A DNA stretch of 64,000 bases. Origin: Puffinus mauretanicus (Eukaryota > Chordata > Aves > Procellariiformes > Procellariidae). This document shows, piece by piece, positions 13,401 through 24,356 of the stretch (the first letter of the stretch is position 1; each line of letters begins with the position of its first letter). Under the pieces are notes generated by a model. The model was not told the origin of the DNA, searched no databases, and was given only the letters and a program-made list of their open reading frames with translations. The translations under genes were made by a program, and so were the position numbers. The stretch lies in assembly GCA_023333565.1 (NCBI GenBank), contig JAJKFH010001810.1, positions 1,454,879 through 1,518,878 on the forward strand, read 5' to 3'.

Positions 13401-16400
13401 ATAAATCAATGGACTTAGTGTTAAACTATGCAGATTAGTTAAGTTAAAGTCACAGCTTGATGTGAGATCTAGTTTCTTAGTCACTGAAGATATGTGCTAT
13501 TTCTGTCAAACGATTGACAAAGACACTCCACCGGTGGTACACCTATGTTGTCCATGGGTTGATAGTTTTGTCTGGAGGATTTCTTGAGTTACATGCCTGT
13601 CTGTGGTAAACTAGTACTACGAAGTGGGAGTTAAAGTTGAAATTCAATCTGGTAACCTGGCAGAGAAGGTACATGATTTGAATGTTACTCCATGTGAGCT
13701 GGTTCAACAGCTGTATAAAAGAAGTCCTACTGTGTGGCAAACCTGAGGCTTGTTGGTAACCGAGGAGAGAAGTCACTTCTCAAGGTGTAGATGACTCCTA
13801 CCTTCTGCTGAGCACATGGTGGCCCAAGAGTTGATGCTTGTAGTGTCGATGTGTTGCTGTTCCAATAAAGACTGCAGCAGTGCCTCGTCCTTCCAGAATT
13901 CATTGTTGTTCTCCCCTGGAGAAATAATTGTAACAGCAGTATTAGCAAAGGTCTGGCAAGGCTGCATACAACAGTATGTCCTGACTAGTATTGAGTGAGC
14001 ACAGCAGTATTCGTGTTTAAACAGCTTAGTGACAAATGTCCTGTGCCGCAAAAACACAAGGAAGGAGCCTGAGGCAAAATAAACTGCCTGTCTTCCTGTT
14101 CTCCATCACAACAATACTAGTGGTAGCAAGTCAACCCTGCAGTGTAAATGTAGGGACACCACCTTTTCCTAGAAAGGATCACGATGCTGAAAAGTTGTCC
14201 CAAAGGAGACAAGTCTTCTCTATACATTCTTCAAGATAAAAATACTTCATTTTTATTTTTTGTTCTGCTGGACTTTCCTTATTACTTTTTCTGACTGCAA
14301 ATGTTTCAACTACATTCATGCTGTATGTCCAGACATTATTAATCTTTGGGATTAAAAGTGATCTGAGGCATATTTAATTTCTCTGACTTCTCTGAAGTAA
14401 ATTTTGATTTTCACTGATATTAGTAAAAATTAAGCCAAAATTAAACCTTGTAAATTATTTCTAAGTAATGGGCCAGGTTTCCTGGATTTTGATGGCAATG
14501 TATCTATAAGGTATACTGTCTTGCTTTCATTAATAACACTGGAATTAGGTTTCTGCTTCAGTTTCACTGAAGAGAGGAAATGCTCAGTTGTTATGTGAAT
14601 GGCACGTACATATGTGACTTACTTTTCATGACACAGAGAGCTCATGATTTGGTAGATACAGCAGTCTGTATTGACGCTTATGATGTAGTTCCACGTATTA
14701 ATGTTTGGGCCCAATCATACTCTCATTTCAGTGAATTGCAGTTTTGCTATTGATCACAGGAGTAGAAAGGAGAGGCCTATTATTATTTCACTTGTTGACT
14801 GTAGGGAAGTCACTTCCAAATTATCAGTTATCAGGTTACCAATTGCAAAATATTGTCTCTAATGCCTCGTGTGTTATCTAGAGGCAAAACCACAGCTTGG
14901 TGGATAAAAAAAAAGCAACAGAGGAGAGGCAGTAGGGAACAGCCTCTGAAATCAACTCTCAATTTTGTAAAACCACATTTTTAGTGCAGTTTGAAATGCA
15001 GTTAATCTGATTAATTTAGTTTTCAGACTTTCTGCTAAAAGAGTGGCATCATTTGCATAGTCAGATGCAGTTGATGTTCTCTTGGTCTTTAACATTTCTC
15101 GGGTGGCCAATTTATCAGCCGCCCCATAACATTGACGGTGTATCAATGTAGAGCTCTTGAGGTAAGCAATAGGCGTCTCTGAGGAAAAGTGCTCTATTCT
15201 ACCTGAGGCCAAACACACAGTGTGCATGCCTTCTTGGGGGTAAATTCAAAAAGAGATGTCTGCTGAGGACATTTTGGTTTATTATGTCAATTCTTACCCT
15301 GGTTAGAATTTACTTTCAGATTGTAGAAGCTAATTTATATTCTTATGGCTTATTGTTGGTATCCTATTTACATGCTTTGATTCAGATTGACATTCTGTTC
15401 ATAGACAAAACTTCAAGTGAGCTATTATCATCTGAGTGTATTGATAACAAGGATTGGGCACTGGCTGGAAATTTGCCAGATTTGTCAGTAGTATGGTTTT
15501 CAGATGAGAGTAAGGAGGCTCTCTCACTTGCAACTCCAGAGATCATTTGAAACAAACACAATTGATTGAAGTTGTTATTCCTAAGCCAGTGGACTAGTTG
15601 CCACAATGATGTATTTGAACCCAACTCATCCACAGTTAAATTACTCAAAAGTATGAACTGTCCCCTCCTAGTAGCTGGGACCATATTTCAGATAAGCACT
15701 TTCCAGAAAAGTGATGTTGGGATAATTTAAGAAGTCTCTTGGTGGGCTTATTGATTATCTGTTGGGAGAAAACAGCATGGACCTGAAGGGCCTTGGCTGG
15801 ATTTATCTAGTGAAAGCCCCTTAGCTGGGGCCTCGTGCAAAAAAGCTTTAGCTTGGGTTCACCTCACCTAACTTTAAGCACATACTGGAGGCTAATAAGC
15901 AGGAGGCTGCTGATCCTAAAAGTCTTCTGAAGTCAACGGAGAAGCTAGAAGTGTCAGTCTGACTGAAATCACTCTCTGATGAATACACAGGAAGCCTTGG
16001 AGGTTCGGTCGTACAGGCCTGCATTGAATTGTATCAGCATACTTGTGAAACCATCAGTGGATATTAGCCATTCCTTTTAGGAGCTTAAAATTAGGATGGA
16101 GCAGCACAACAGTAGTGCGTTTTTTTTTTCCCCTCTCCTTTTTTGGACAGAAAAAATAAAGGGACCTTGTCCAAGGCATCTGGGAGAATGGTTAGAGAAA
16201 CTCAAGGGCAAGTAACAAAGGAAAGTTTTCCTAATATTACTGTCAGCATTTTGATGAAAGTACACATAATGAAATAAGCAGATGAGCTTAAGTGGAAGCT
16301 ATGGAATCAGTTTACAAGGATGTAGGAATAAGCATTTCTCCCAGATTCTCTGCTAGGCTCTTTGTGCTTCTAAATGTGGATTTTCACTCTAACCTGTGGA

Positions 16401-16792
16401 ATCTATATGCACTTCTGAAATATTACCACTGAAAATTAAACCTTTTTTTTCCTCTAGATAGTTCAAGGAGGAAAATCAGGGTGTTTGGTCTAGCATCATT
16501 TGAATCGATTGTGTAGAGTTGGGTCATTCATACATATATATGTTGATTTAACAGAGCTTTTTCCAAACTGTAGGTAAAAATATCCCCTGAAAGTCCATGA
16601 CACTGTGTTAGACAGTAAGACCATAATTCCATCACATAACCAGAATTTAAATTCTCTCATGAGTGGGGATAAGAACATGTGGTTTTGTTAGCCAAGGCAC
16701 TTAAGGACTACCTTTAACAGTTGTCAGAAACTCTGTTTCACCAAAGGTGAATATAAACACCTACAACTAGTGATTATAACCGTTATTCCCCT
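10463..16792. other. Intronic sequence without recognised features
   Basis: AT-rich DNA with an (AAAC)n-like run near 13335-13370 (AAACAAACAAACAAATGAGC). No exon or repeat family was identified. Overlapping open frames at 13.7-14.2 kb lie in several frames at once and look fortuitous. Confidence 0.55.
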
Positions 16793-16897
16793 TGTCATGT
16801 CCCGCCAAGAAGGAGGGAGAGGTGACTCAGATTCGCTGATTCTTTTGGTTTGAAATAGGGTATACACAACACCCGAGCTCTGTAGGTAAACAAAACT

Positions 16898-16903
16898 TTT
16901 ATT
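16898..16903 (-). promoter_or_regulatory. AATAAA poly(A) signal of the probable LTR
   Basis: AATAAA on the minus strand (TTTATT on plus), about 105 bp before the proposed 3' end of the LTR and downstream of its TATA-like box. Confidence 0.5.
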
Positions 16904-17124
16904 CCAAAGCTAGGCTCATCAGTAAATAAATGGGTAGCAGAAACACTTATGGCTTGCTGCGCCTTGCATTACTTACTAGGAAAAGGTAAAAGAATAAAAG
17001 AATGAGAGAAGAAGAAGGAGGAGAGAGCTCACCGGTCCAGGTTCCAGCGTTGGTCCAGCCAACGGGGGTCTCTGGTCTGTAGGAGCGCTCCTTCAAAAGT
17101 TCCCGCCCCATGGCACTTGCCTTC

Positions 17125-17134
17125 CTCTTTTATG
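17125..17134 (-). promoter_or_regulatory. TATA-like box of the probable LTR
   Basis: CATAAAAGAG on the minus strand is followed about 25 bp downstream by the GC-rich GGCGGGAACT segment. Its spacing to the AATAAA signal (about 230 bp) suits an LTR U3-R arrangement. Confidence 0.4.
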
Positions 17135-17655
17135 TCACCGTTCACCTCTGCTACGGTGGCAGTTTCGTAGTTCGCTTCTATTGGTTCTTGTATGCCTCGT
17201 CTTCACTTAAAGTCACAGTGTCCTTTTTATTTTACTGCGCATATTCAGTGGGGAAGGGGCTTTGTTGGGTAGGGGGCTTTTCCTGGTGGGTGGGTTTTTT
17301 TACTATGCTAATTAGGATAGTTCACCCGTAGTTCAAGTAGTTTCTGGCAGTCTTTGTTCTCTTGGTGCTTATCCTACTTAGCGTGTTTCTTCCCCCAAGG
17401 CCAGGCCCAGTTAACTCTCTCTACAGAGGTTGCATTCCTTTATCTCACCAGAGCTTTCCTGGGATTCACCATCCCCCAGTCGTGCGAGTGTTTGAGACAT
17501 TCCTCGGACAGGCTCAGGGCATCTCCACCCCCTGCTCCCTTATCGAGTTTCGTCTCCTGTCGTTGTTCATCCTCTTCTGAAAAAACATTCTTTGTTCCAG
17601 GGGGTTACAAGTTAGCCTTGGTGTTAGCTTCCAGTTGGTCTCCTACATCCCTACA

Positions 17656-20600
17656 CTAAGAAACTGAGCAGCTGTCAACTGTCTCAAGAGATCACAAGAG
17701 AAGGGATAAGACTAAAAGCATAATACCCCCAAAACAGTGATTTAAGTCTTCTAGGGCTACTAGATATAATGGGAATAAGAACACACAGTAAAAATACACA
17801 GATTTTGCTGTATTTGTTTCATGAAGATATTTTATTTTCAAAAGAAACTGTTCAGCTAGAGAGATTGACCACTAAAGAAGGAGAAGCTAGGCTGGCATGA
17901 AGATTTCTAGAACTGCAGTGTCTGAACATGAGCCATACTTCAGGACAAGCACATATTTGAGTTAACAGAATGAGCTATTTATCAGGCAACGTATGTATGT
18001 CATGTACACCACTTTCAGTAAATTGACAAGTTATAAATTCATCTCAGATTTTACTGCTACGGAATGCAGTGGCACTTCTACATATTGGGATGAAGGGACC
18101 ACTGTATTAATGGCGTGTGGTGCCAGGAAAAAAAATCACATTAGGATTTGGATCGGAGAGATGATTAGTGTGATAAATCAATAGCGATACTGTACGTAGC
18201 TATACAGAGCTCATGAACTGAACTTTGAAGAAGCAGAAATGCTAAGATGCTTAAAAGGAAAGAAAGGGCATAATTATAAAATAAGTAATATTCGCATTCT
18301 CTGATAGCTGGGGAGCTTGAATCATTGACCCACTCTCTTCAGGGAATTTGGTTTTCTGATACTAATTATTAGAGCTACAAATTCTTAAATAGTAATTAAT
18401 TCCATCCATAAAAATAAAACTAGTATAATTAAATGCGTTTCAATTTTATGTAGGTACTTTTAATTTGCTCTGTTATCATCAGTAGCAACAGATGCCAGTT
18501 CTTGCTATCAGTTTGGAGCTAAAATAAGTGGAATTAACTCCTCTCTAGTGACTACTGAATTGAATGTTGCAAGGTTGATTATTATAACTCATCATATCAG
18601 AAAATGAAGCCTCACTGTACATAAAAAGCAGCAATTTTAATTAGCCAACCAGAGTAACACTTGCCACTCACCAACAACTTTTCTTTCAGCACTACAGAAG
18701 ACAAGAAGAATATCAAGGTCACACCTGGGACTGAAATCTTTCAGGTTGTTCCAAGCCTTCCTTTATTCAGACATAACCTTCCACATAACACGTATGTTCC
18801 TAAGGTATAAGGAAATTGGCCATCAGTTGGAACATGTAGTCTTCATGAAATGACCTTCACCAGTCCTGTAGTTACACCTCAGAAATAATTCCTATAGGAG
18901 ATAAGAATAGCAGTGGGCTTCCCCGCATTCAGAATTACGTAACATTTATTTCCTCACCTTCACCGTATTTGACTCTCTTGAAGTTAAATCTAAGCTTTTT
19001 TTTTTTCTATCTTCAGAAGAAGAATGAAAAAGGTTTTTTAAATTTCTTTTAAAAACTTGAAGATAATCACAATATCTAAATCTGCAGCAGGCACTTTTAA
19101 ATTTGTGAGTATGCTATAAAATAATGAATCCAGTATAAATAATTAATTCAACTTGTTACTGAGGAATTATTTTTTTTTATTAAACTGAGTTAAGCTGAAA
19201 ATAGGTTTTTTCCTAAAGACAGATGGGAAGAAATCTATTTCAAATAGTTGTTTTTTTATGGGGAGTCATGTTTTTAGGGAAAATAATTTCATATCAAAAC
19301 TAAGATGGCTTCAAAATAATACATTTCTTTTCTGAATAACATAGTAGAAGTGTTCCATGATGCTTTCATTTATCTGAAAGAGGGAGAATATATTTTCTCT
19401 CCCACTGTTTTAAACTGGGCTTTTTAGAACAGAAAAATAAAACATTGTGTTTTCTTGGAATTTACTGCATAAGTTCATAGTTCAATCAAAACTTTATTCC
19501 CTATGAGAAACAGTGGACAAAGAAAAGCAACAGAAAAGTTTTTACCAAGGACTTCACATCATTGTTGTGTATATCCTGCTTTTGTGGTTTGTAGTGGAAA
19601 GTAAGAGGAGGAAAGAGGGAACAAGATGCTTTCTTTTACTCTAGAAGCAAACAAGAAAACACGTGCTTGCCATGCCAATGTGCCCGAGCGGTACAGCATT
19701 CGATAGCCTGTAACCTTCATGTGAGAAATGTGCCAATACATGGACAGAGCAGCGCTGCCGTGGGAAGCAGTCTCTCCGCATGACTTCTCCTTCTGCTCAA
19801 AGCCTTTCTGCAGCATGCGGTGGCGTCCCACAGTAAGAAATCCTGTCTAGCGCTGATGGGATCCCTACTGAGGGAATACGATTCCCTGTGTCTCAGTTCA
19901 GCTTTTGCTCTGCTGCCTGGATAGCAGTTGGCCACCAGCAATTTCAGCTGTGAATCTGCTGGAGGTGTTGCGCACAGTATTGCACAGCCACTCATTCATT
20001 TCTTTAAACTCTATTTATTAAAAATGACTGCAACGGTATCTGCTATTACATATGACCATTTTTTGTCACCAAACCAAGGTCTAGTCCAGCTGTCTGGTGA
20101 ACGGTGCAGAAATTTGGCTCTATGTATCAACTTTTGGGGTGAAAGCCGAGGAATAAAACCATCAAAACAAGCTATGGGCTGCAAGAAAGAGAAAAACCAA
20201 GTAACTTGTAACTCTCTTCTACCATTCAGACACCATCCATTGTCATTTTCCGAAGTACTTTTTGATTCAGAAGAAGAGATGTGCTCTGGATTGGCTCTTG
20301 CTCCCATGCCTTGTTGAATAGATACTATTCAGAGGTACAGCAGAACACAACTATGAAGACTACAGAGAGAGAATTTTAGACTTGTGTCTGAAGACTGCCC
20401 CATTTTAAGAACAGATTTTTTTTTTCATTCGCATATATTAAGTAGGTTCCCTATTTTAAGCATACATTCCCCTCATTTTTCTTTATGTCATCTGCCCTAA
20501 TCAGTAAATAGCCCTTAAAATACTGTTATTGTTTTATACTATTAATTCATTAATTAATATATTAATAACTATTAATTAACTGTATTATTGACATAAACTT

Positions 20601-22615
20601 CCAAACCAGCTGAAGTGAGTTTGGCTTAGGAATACATCTGTGGACAGTTTCTATGGTAGCCTATTCCACAGTCCCTCTCTTAATGCCTCTCAAAGTAAGA
20701 CTGTAGATTTAGAAAATCCATTTATAAATATTTTCAGAGATTTAGTAGCAACAGTTAACAACTTCACAAATCCTTTTAAAATATACTATTAAATAGACAT
20801 TATACAGGGTGGCTGGCTCCCTAAGTTTAGTAAATTATGTAGGGTGAATAAGAATATTAGTATTTTTTCAGTTTAAAAGTTATTGCAGGCATTGCAGAAT
20901 TTTTCAAGGTACACTATGATCTGCATATGATTTAAGCAGGTTCTTCAGTTCTCTGTAGTAACATGTACAAGCTGCCTAACAAAAAGTCATCCACAACAGT
21001 TTATTCATAATGTTAATAAAATCAACTTGTCTAAAAGCAAGTTCTGTTGTTGATAGCAGAAGTGTTGTCCCTTATTCCAGATGTGGTATGTTGCCAGGAT
21101 TTCTGAAAGTATACTAATGTGCTGTATAAATAGATGTTTTGACATCACAGTTGAACAAACTATCCCAAATCTCACTTAGTAATATTTCCGTTGGTACTCC
21201 AGTCAGTTGGATCGTCAGTAGGAATATAGAATTGCTAACACTGGGCAAAAATTCAGCTGTAATACCTGACTGTTTAGCAGACCTACACATACCAGCAGAC
21301 TACTATGCAAGTAGTTCTTTAACTACATCATCTACCCTCTTGAAGAGCTGCAAAAAATCAGACATTTCCCAGAAAAGGCTTTCTTCTTCCAAAGACCTTA
21401 AGAAACCATGTTCTAATTAAGCTTTTCTAGTAGTAGAAAGCATTTTGCATGTAATTGGGTGTACCTTTATTTTATTAGTAACATCAAAAGTCTCTGTCTA
21501 GATCTCATTAGCAGAAGACTTTTATAAATCTGAAGGAATATATGGAAACGTAAATGCTCATGCATACATGATCCTCTCATCAAAATGCCCTGATGAATGG
21601 CTTGATTCTTCAGATAGTTCTTTTGTGCACATATATTCACTTTCATGTAAAAATCTGTTGTTTATAGTTGGAATAAAGGCTTATGAGGCTGTAAACAACT
21701 TTGTGCAATGGGAATCAAAGCCTAAACTTCTAAAAGGGGTAAAGATTTGTCATCATGTTTCAGTTTATATCTTTACCTGAAAGAGTGGAAATCCATGAAA
21801 GAGCAACACTGAATGTCTAAAGCATGTACAAAAAATAATCTTGGACTTTATTAATTATTTATTAGCTCTACAAGTTCCTAATTAACCAAAATAAACCCCC
21901 CGACTTCCTACCAGCACAACTTACCATCCATTTATCATCAGGTTTTCATATTTCCATTCTCAAATGTTTCTTTAGAGCAATTCACTTCTTTCTTTCCTAT
22001 CTGTTCGGAAAGCTGATACTGTGTTCTAGTTTTATAATAAGCATGAAAGATACTGGGATATATTGCAGGGGTGTTTGCTAAGACATTAACATGTTTTATA
22101 AAGAAAATGCCACTGTATTCTAGAGCTTCATGGCTGGTACTAATTTTTGCCTTAAAAAAAAACTTTTGAGACAATAATGTGGAATCCAAAATGATTCATA
22201 ACTGGATTTCCTTCTTTTCATCTTTTCACTTTTTGAGCACTGAAAATCAGATTCCCTGAGGCATTTGGCTAACCTGTGTATGGTCTGCATTTCCAAATGC
22301 CAGAATACCCATAATTTCCCAGTTTGATATTTTCCAGGAATTACGTAGAATATATTTTAAGTGTTTATGATATCTGCATTAGCAACAACTTTTCTGACTG
22401 TTTTTACAAGTATCTTCTGCAATATTCCATGCCTAACTTGACACGAAGTATTCACACTTCTCTGTTATTACCTTTTATCTCTGAAGTCTATTATTTACAT
22501 CTTAAAAGATACTCTTGGCAAAGATAATGAAAAAAAGATGTTTTATTTGCTCAAATGTTGTGCTGGCAATGGAGCTTGTATAGCTGGGCTTAATGCTGGG
22601 TCAGAGTTGTTCTTA
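17656..22615. other. Intronic sequence without recognised features
   Basis: Unique-looking AT-rich DNA. It includes a TTAATTAATATATTAAT-type palindromic AT run near 20540-20580. Opposite-strand open frames at 19.6-20.3 kb have no recognisable domain. Confidence 0.55.
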
Positions 22616-24356
22616 AAAGAAACAAGGATGAGGAAAAGGCTGCCACCAAGGAAAAGGATGCAACCAAGGAAGAGGAAAAGGCTGAGGTACTTAATACCTT
22701 CTTTGCCTCAATTTTTAATAGCCAGACCAGTTATCCTCAGGGTGATCAGCCCCCAGAGCTGGAAGACAGGGACAGAGAACAGGGTAAACCCCCCATAATC
22801 CAAGAGGAACCAGTTAACGACCTGCTATGCCACCTGGATGCTCACAAGTCTATGGGGCCAGATGGGATCCACCTGAGAGTACTGAGGGAGCTGGCGGAGG
22901 AGCTTGCCAAGCCACTCCATCATTTACCAGCAGTCCTGGTTAATAGGGGAGGTCCCGGAGGCTTGGCAATGTGACGCCCGTCTACAAGAAGGGCCAGAAG
23001 GAGGATCCAGGGAAATACAGGCTGGTCAGCCTGACCTTGGTGCCGGGGAAGATTATGGAGTGGTTCGTTCTGAGGGCGCTCACGAGGCATGTGCAGGACA
23101 ACCTGGGGATCAGGCCCAGCCAGCACAGGTTCATGGAAGGCAGGTCCTGCTTGACCAACCTGATCTCCTTCTATGACCAGGTGACCCGCCTAGTGGATGA
23201 GGGAAAGGCTGTGGATGTGATCTACCTGGACTTCAGTAAAGCCTTTGACACTGTCTCCCACAGCATTCTCCTAGAGAAGCTGGCGACTCACGGCGTAGAC
23301 AGGTGCACTCTTCGCTGGGTAAAAAACTGGCTGGCTGGCTGAGCCCAGAGAGTTGTGGTCAACGGAGTGAAATCCAGTTGGCGGCCGGTCACGAGTGGTG
23401 TTCCCCAGGGCTCAGTTTTGGGGCCGGTCTTGTTCAATATCTTTATCAACGATCTGGATGAGGGGATCGAGTGCTCCCTCAGTAAGTTTGCAGATGACAC
23501 CAAGTTGGGCGGGAGTGTTGATCTGCTGGAGGGTAAGAAGGCTCTGCAGAGGGACCTAGACAGGCTGGATCGATGGGCTGAGGCCAACTGTATGAGGTTC
23601 AACAAGGCCAAGTGCCGGGTCCTGCACTTGGGTCACAACAACCCCAGGCAACGCTACAGGCTTGGGGAAGAGGGGCTGGAAAGCTCCCAGAGGAAAAGGA
23701 CCTGGGGGTGCTGATTGACAGCCGGCTGAACATGAGCGGCAGTGTGCCCAGGTGGCCAAGAAGGCCAATGGCATCCTGGCCTGTATCAGAAATAGTGTGG
23801 CCAGCAGGAGCAGGGAGGTGATCGTGCCCCTGTACTCGGCACTGGTGAGGCAGCACCTCGAATCCTGTGTTCAGTTTTGGGGCCCTCACTACAAGAAGGA
23901 CATGGAGGTGCTGGAGCGTGTCCAGAGAAAGGCAACGAAGCTGGTGAAGGGTCTGGAGCACAAGTCTTATGAGGAGCGGCTGAGGGAACTGGGGTTGTTT
24001 AGTCTGGAGAAGAGGAGGCTGAGGGGAGACCTTATCGCTCTCTACAATTACCTGAAAGGAGGTCGTAGCGAGGTGGGGGTTGGTCTCTTCTCCCAAGTAA
24101 CTAGCGATAGGACGAGAGGAAATGGCCTCAAGTTGCTCCAGAGGAGGTTTAGATTGGACATTAGGAAAAATTTCTTTACTGAAAGAGTGCCCAGGGAAAT
24201 GGTTGAGTCACCATCCCTGGAAGTATTTAAAAGACATGTAGATGTGGTGCTTAGAGACATGGTTGAGTGGACATGGTGGTGTTGGGTTGATGGTTGGACT
24301 CGATAATCTTAGAGGTCTTTTCCAACCTTAATGATTCTATGATTCTATGATTCTAT
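22616..24356 (+). mobile_element. CR1 LINE, 5'-truncated, long copy
   Basis: The longest CR1 copy in the window. It keeps the second half of ORF2 (pre-RT linker, reverse transcriptase and C-terminal region) plus the 3' UTR, ending in ATTCTATG octamer repeats at about 24331-24356. Truncation at the 5' end is usual for CR1, which integrates by target-primed reverse transcription and leaves no obvious target duplication. It is closely similar by eye to the copies at 55474 and 61753. The extreme 5' end carries an imperfect 18-bp tandem duplication (22633-22650 and 22651-22668, 16 of 18 identical). A 21-bp in-frame deletion near 24190 removes a conserved segment present in the other copies. Confidence 0.95.
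22633..24306 (+). pseudogene. CR1 ORF2 relic (reverse transcriptase)
   Basis: Decayed ORF2 encoding the LINE reverse transcriptase. Visible blocks in order: the linker motif EEEKAEVLNTFFASIFNS; the MGPDGIHLRVLRELAEEL block near 22853; the RT block [13 protein letters not shown] near 23223; the [17 protein letters not shown] block near 23392; and the catalytic motif FADD at 23487-23498, intact. Disruptions seen by comparison with the sister copies: a 2-base loss near 22918; a larger deletion near 22960; an opal stop at 23340-23342 where the 56-kb copy has CGA; 1-base losses near 23690 and 23735; and loss of the terminal TAG near 24262, so the last frame runs on to 24306. The longest surviving frames are 22971-23342, 23355-23714 and 23752-24306. 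It cannot produce a functional enzyme. Confidence 0.93.

Larger units (their letters stand above)
16793..17655 (-). mobile_element. Probable solo LTR of an endogenous retrovirus, family unassigned
   Basis: An island of about 860 bp with higher GC and CpG content than the surrounding intron, bounded by TGTCATG on the left and CCCTACA on the right (TGT...ACA termini). On the minus strand its elements fall in LTR order: a TATA-like CATAAAAGAG at 17125-17134; a putative R region; AATAAA at 16898-16903; then a short U5 ending at the left edge. No primer-binding site, polypurine tract or retroviral coding sequence lies beside it, which suggests a solo LTR. A convincing target-site duplication was not found, so the exact ends may be off by several bases. 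It does not match the ERVL LTRs at 1-405 and 53668-54244. A non-LTR origin for the island is not excluded. Confidence 0.6.

Noticed and set aside
17354..17659. 101-codon plus-strand open frame
   Set aside because: It falls within the probable minus-strand LTR. No protein-like motifs, and two overlapping frames are open at once.
23599..24096. 165-codon minus-strand open frame
   Set aside because: Antisense shadow of the CR1 ORF2. The same antisense frame recurs in the 56-kb and 62-kb copies because they share the sense sequence.
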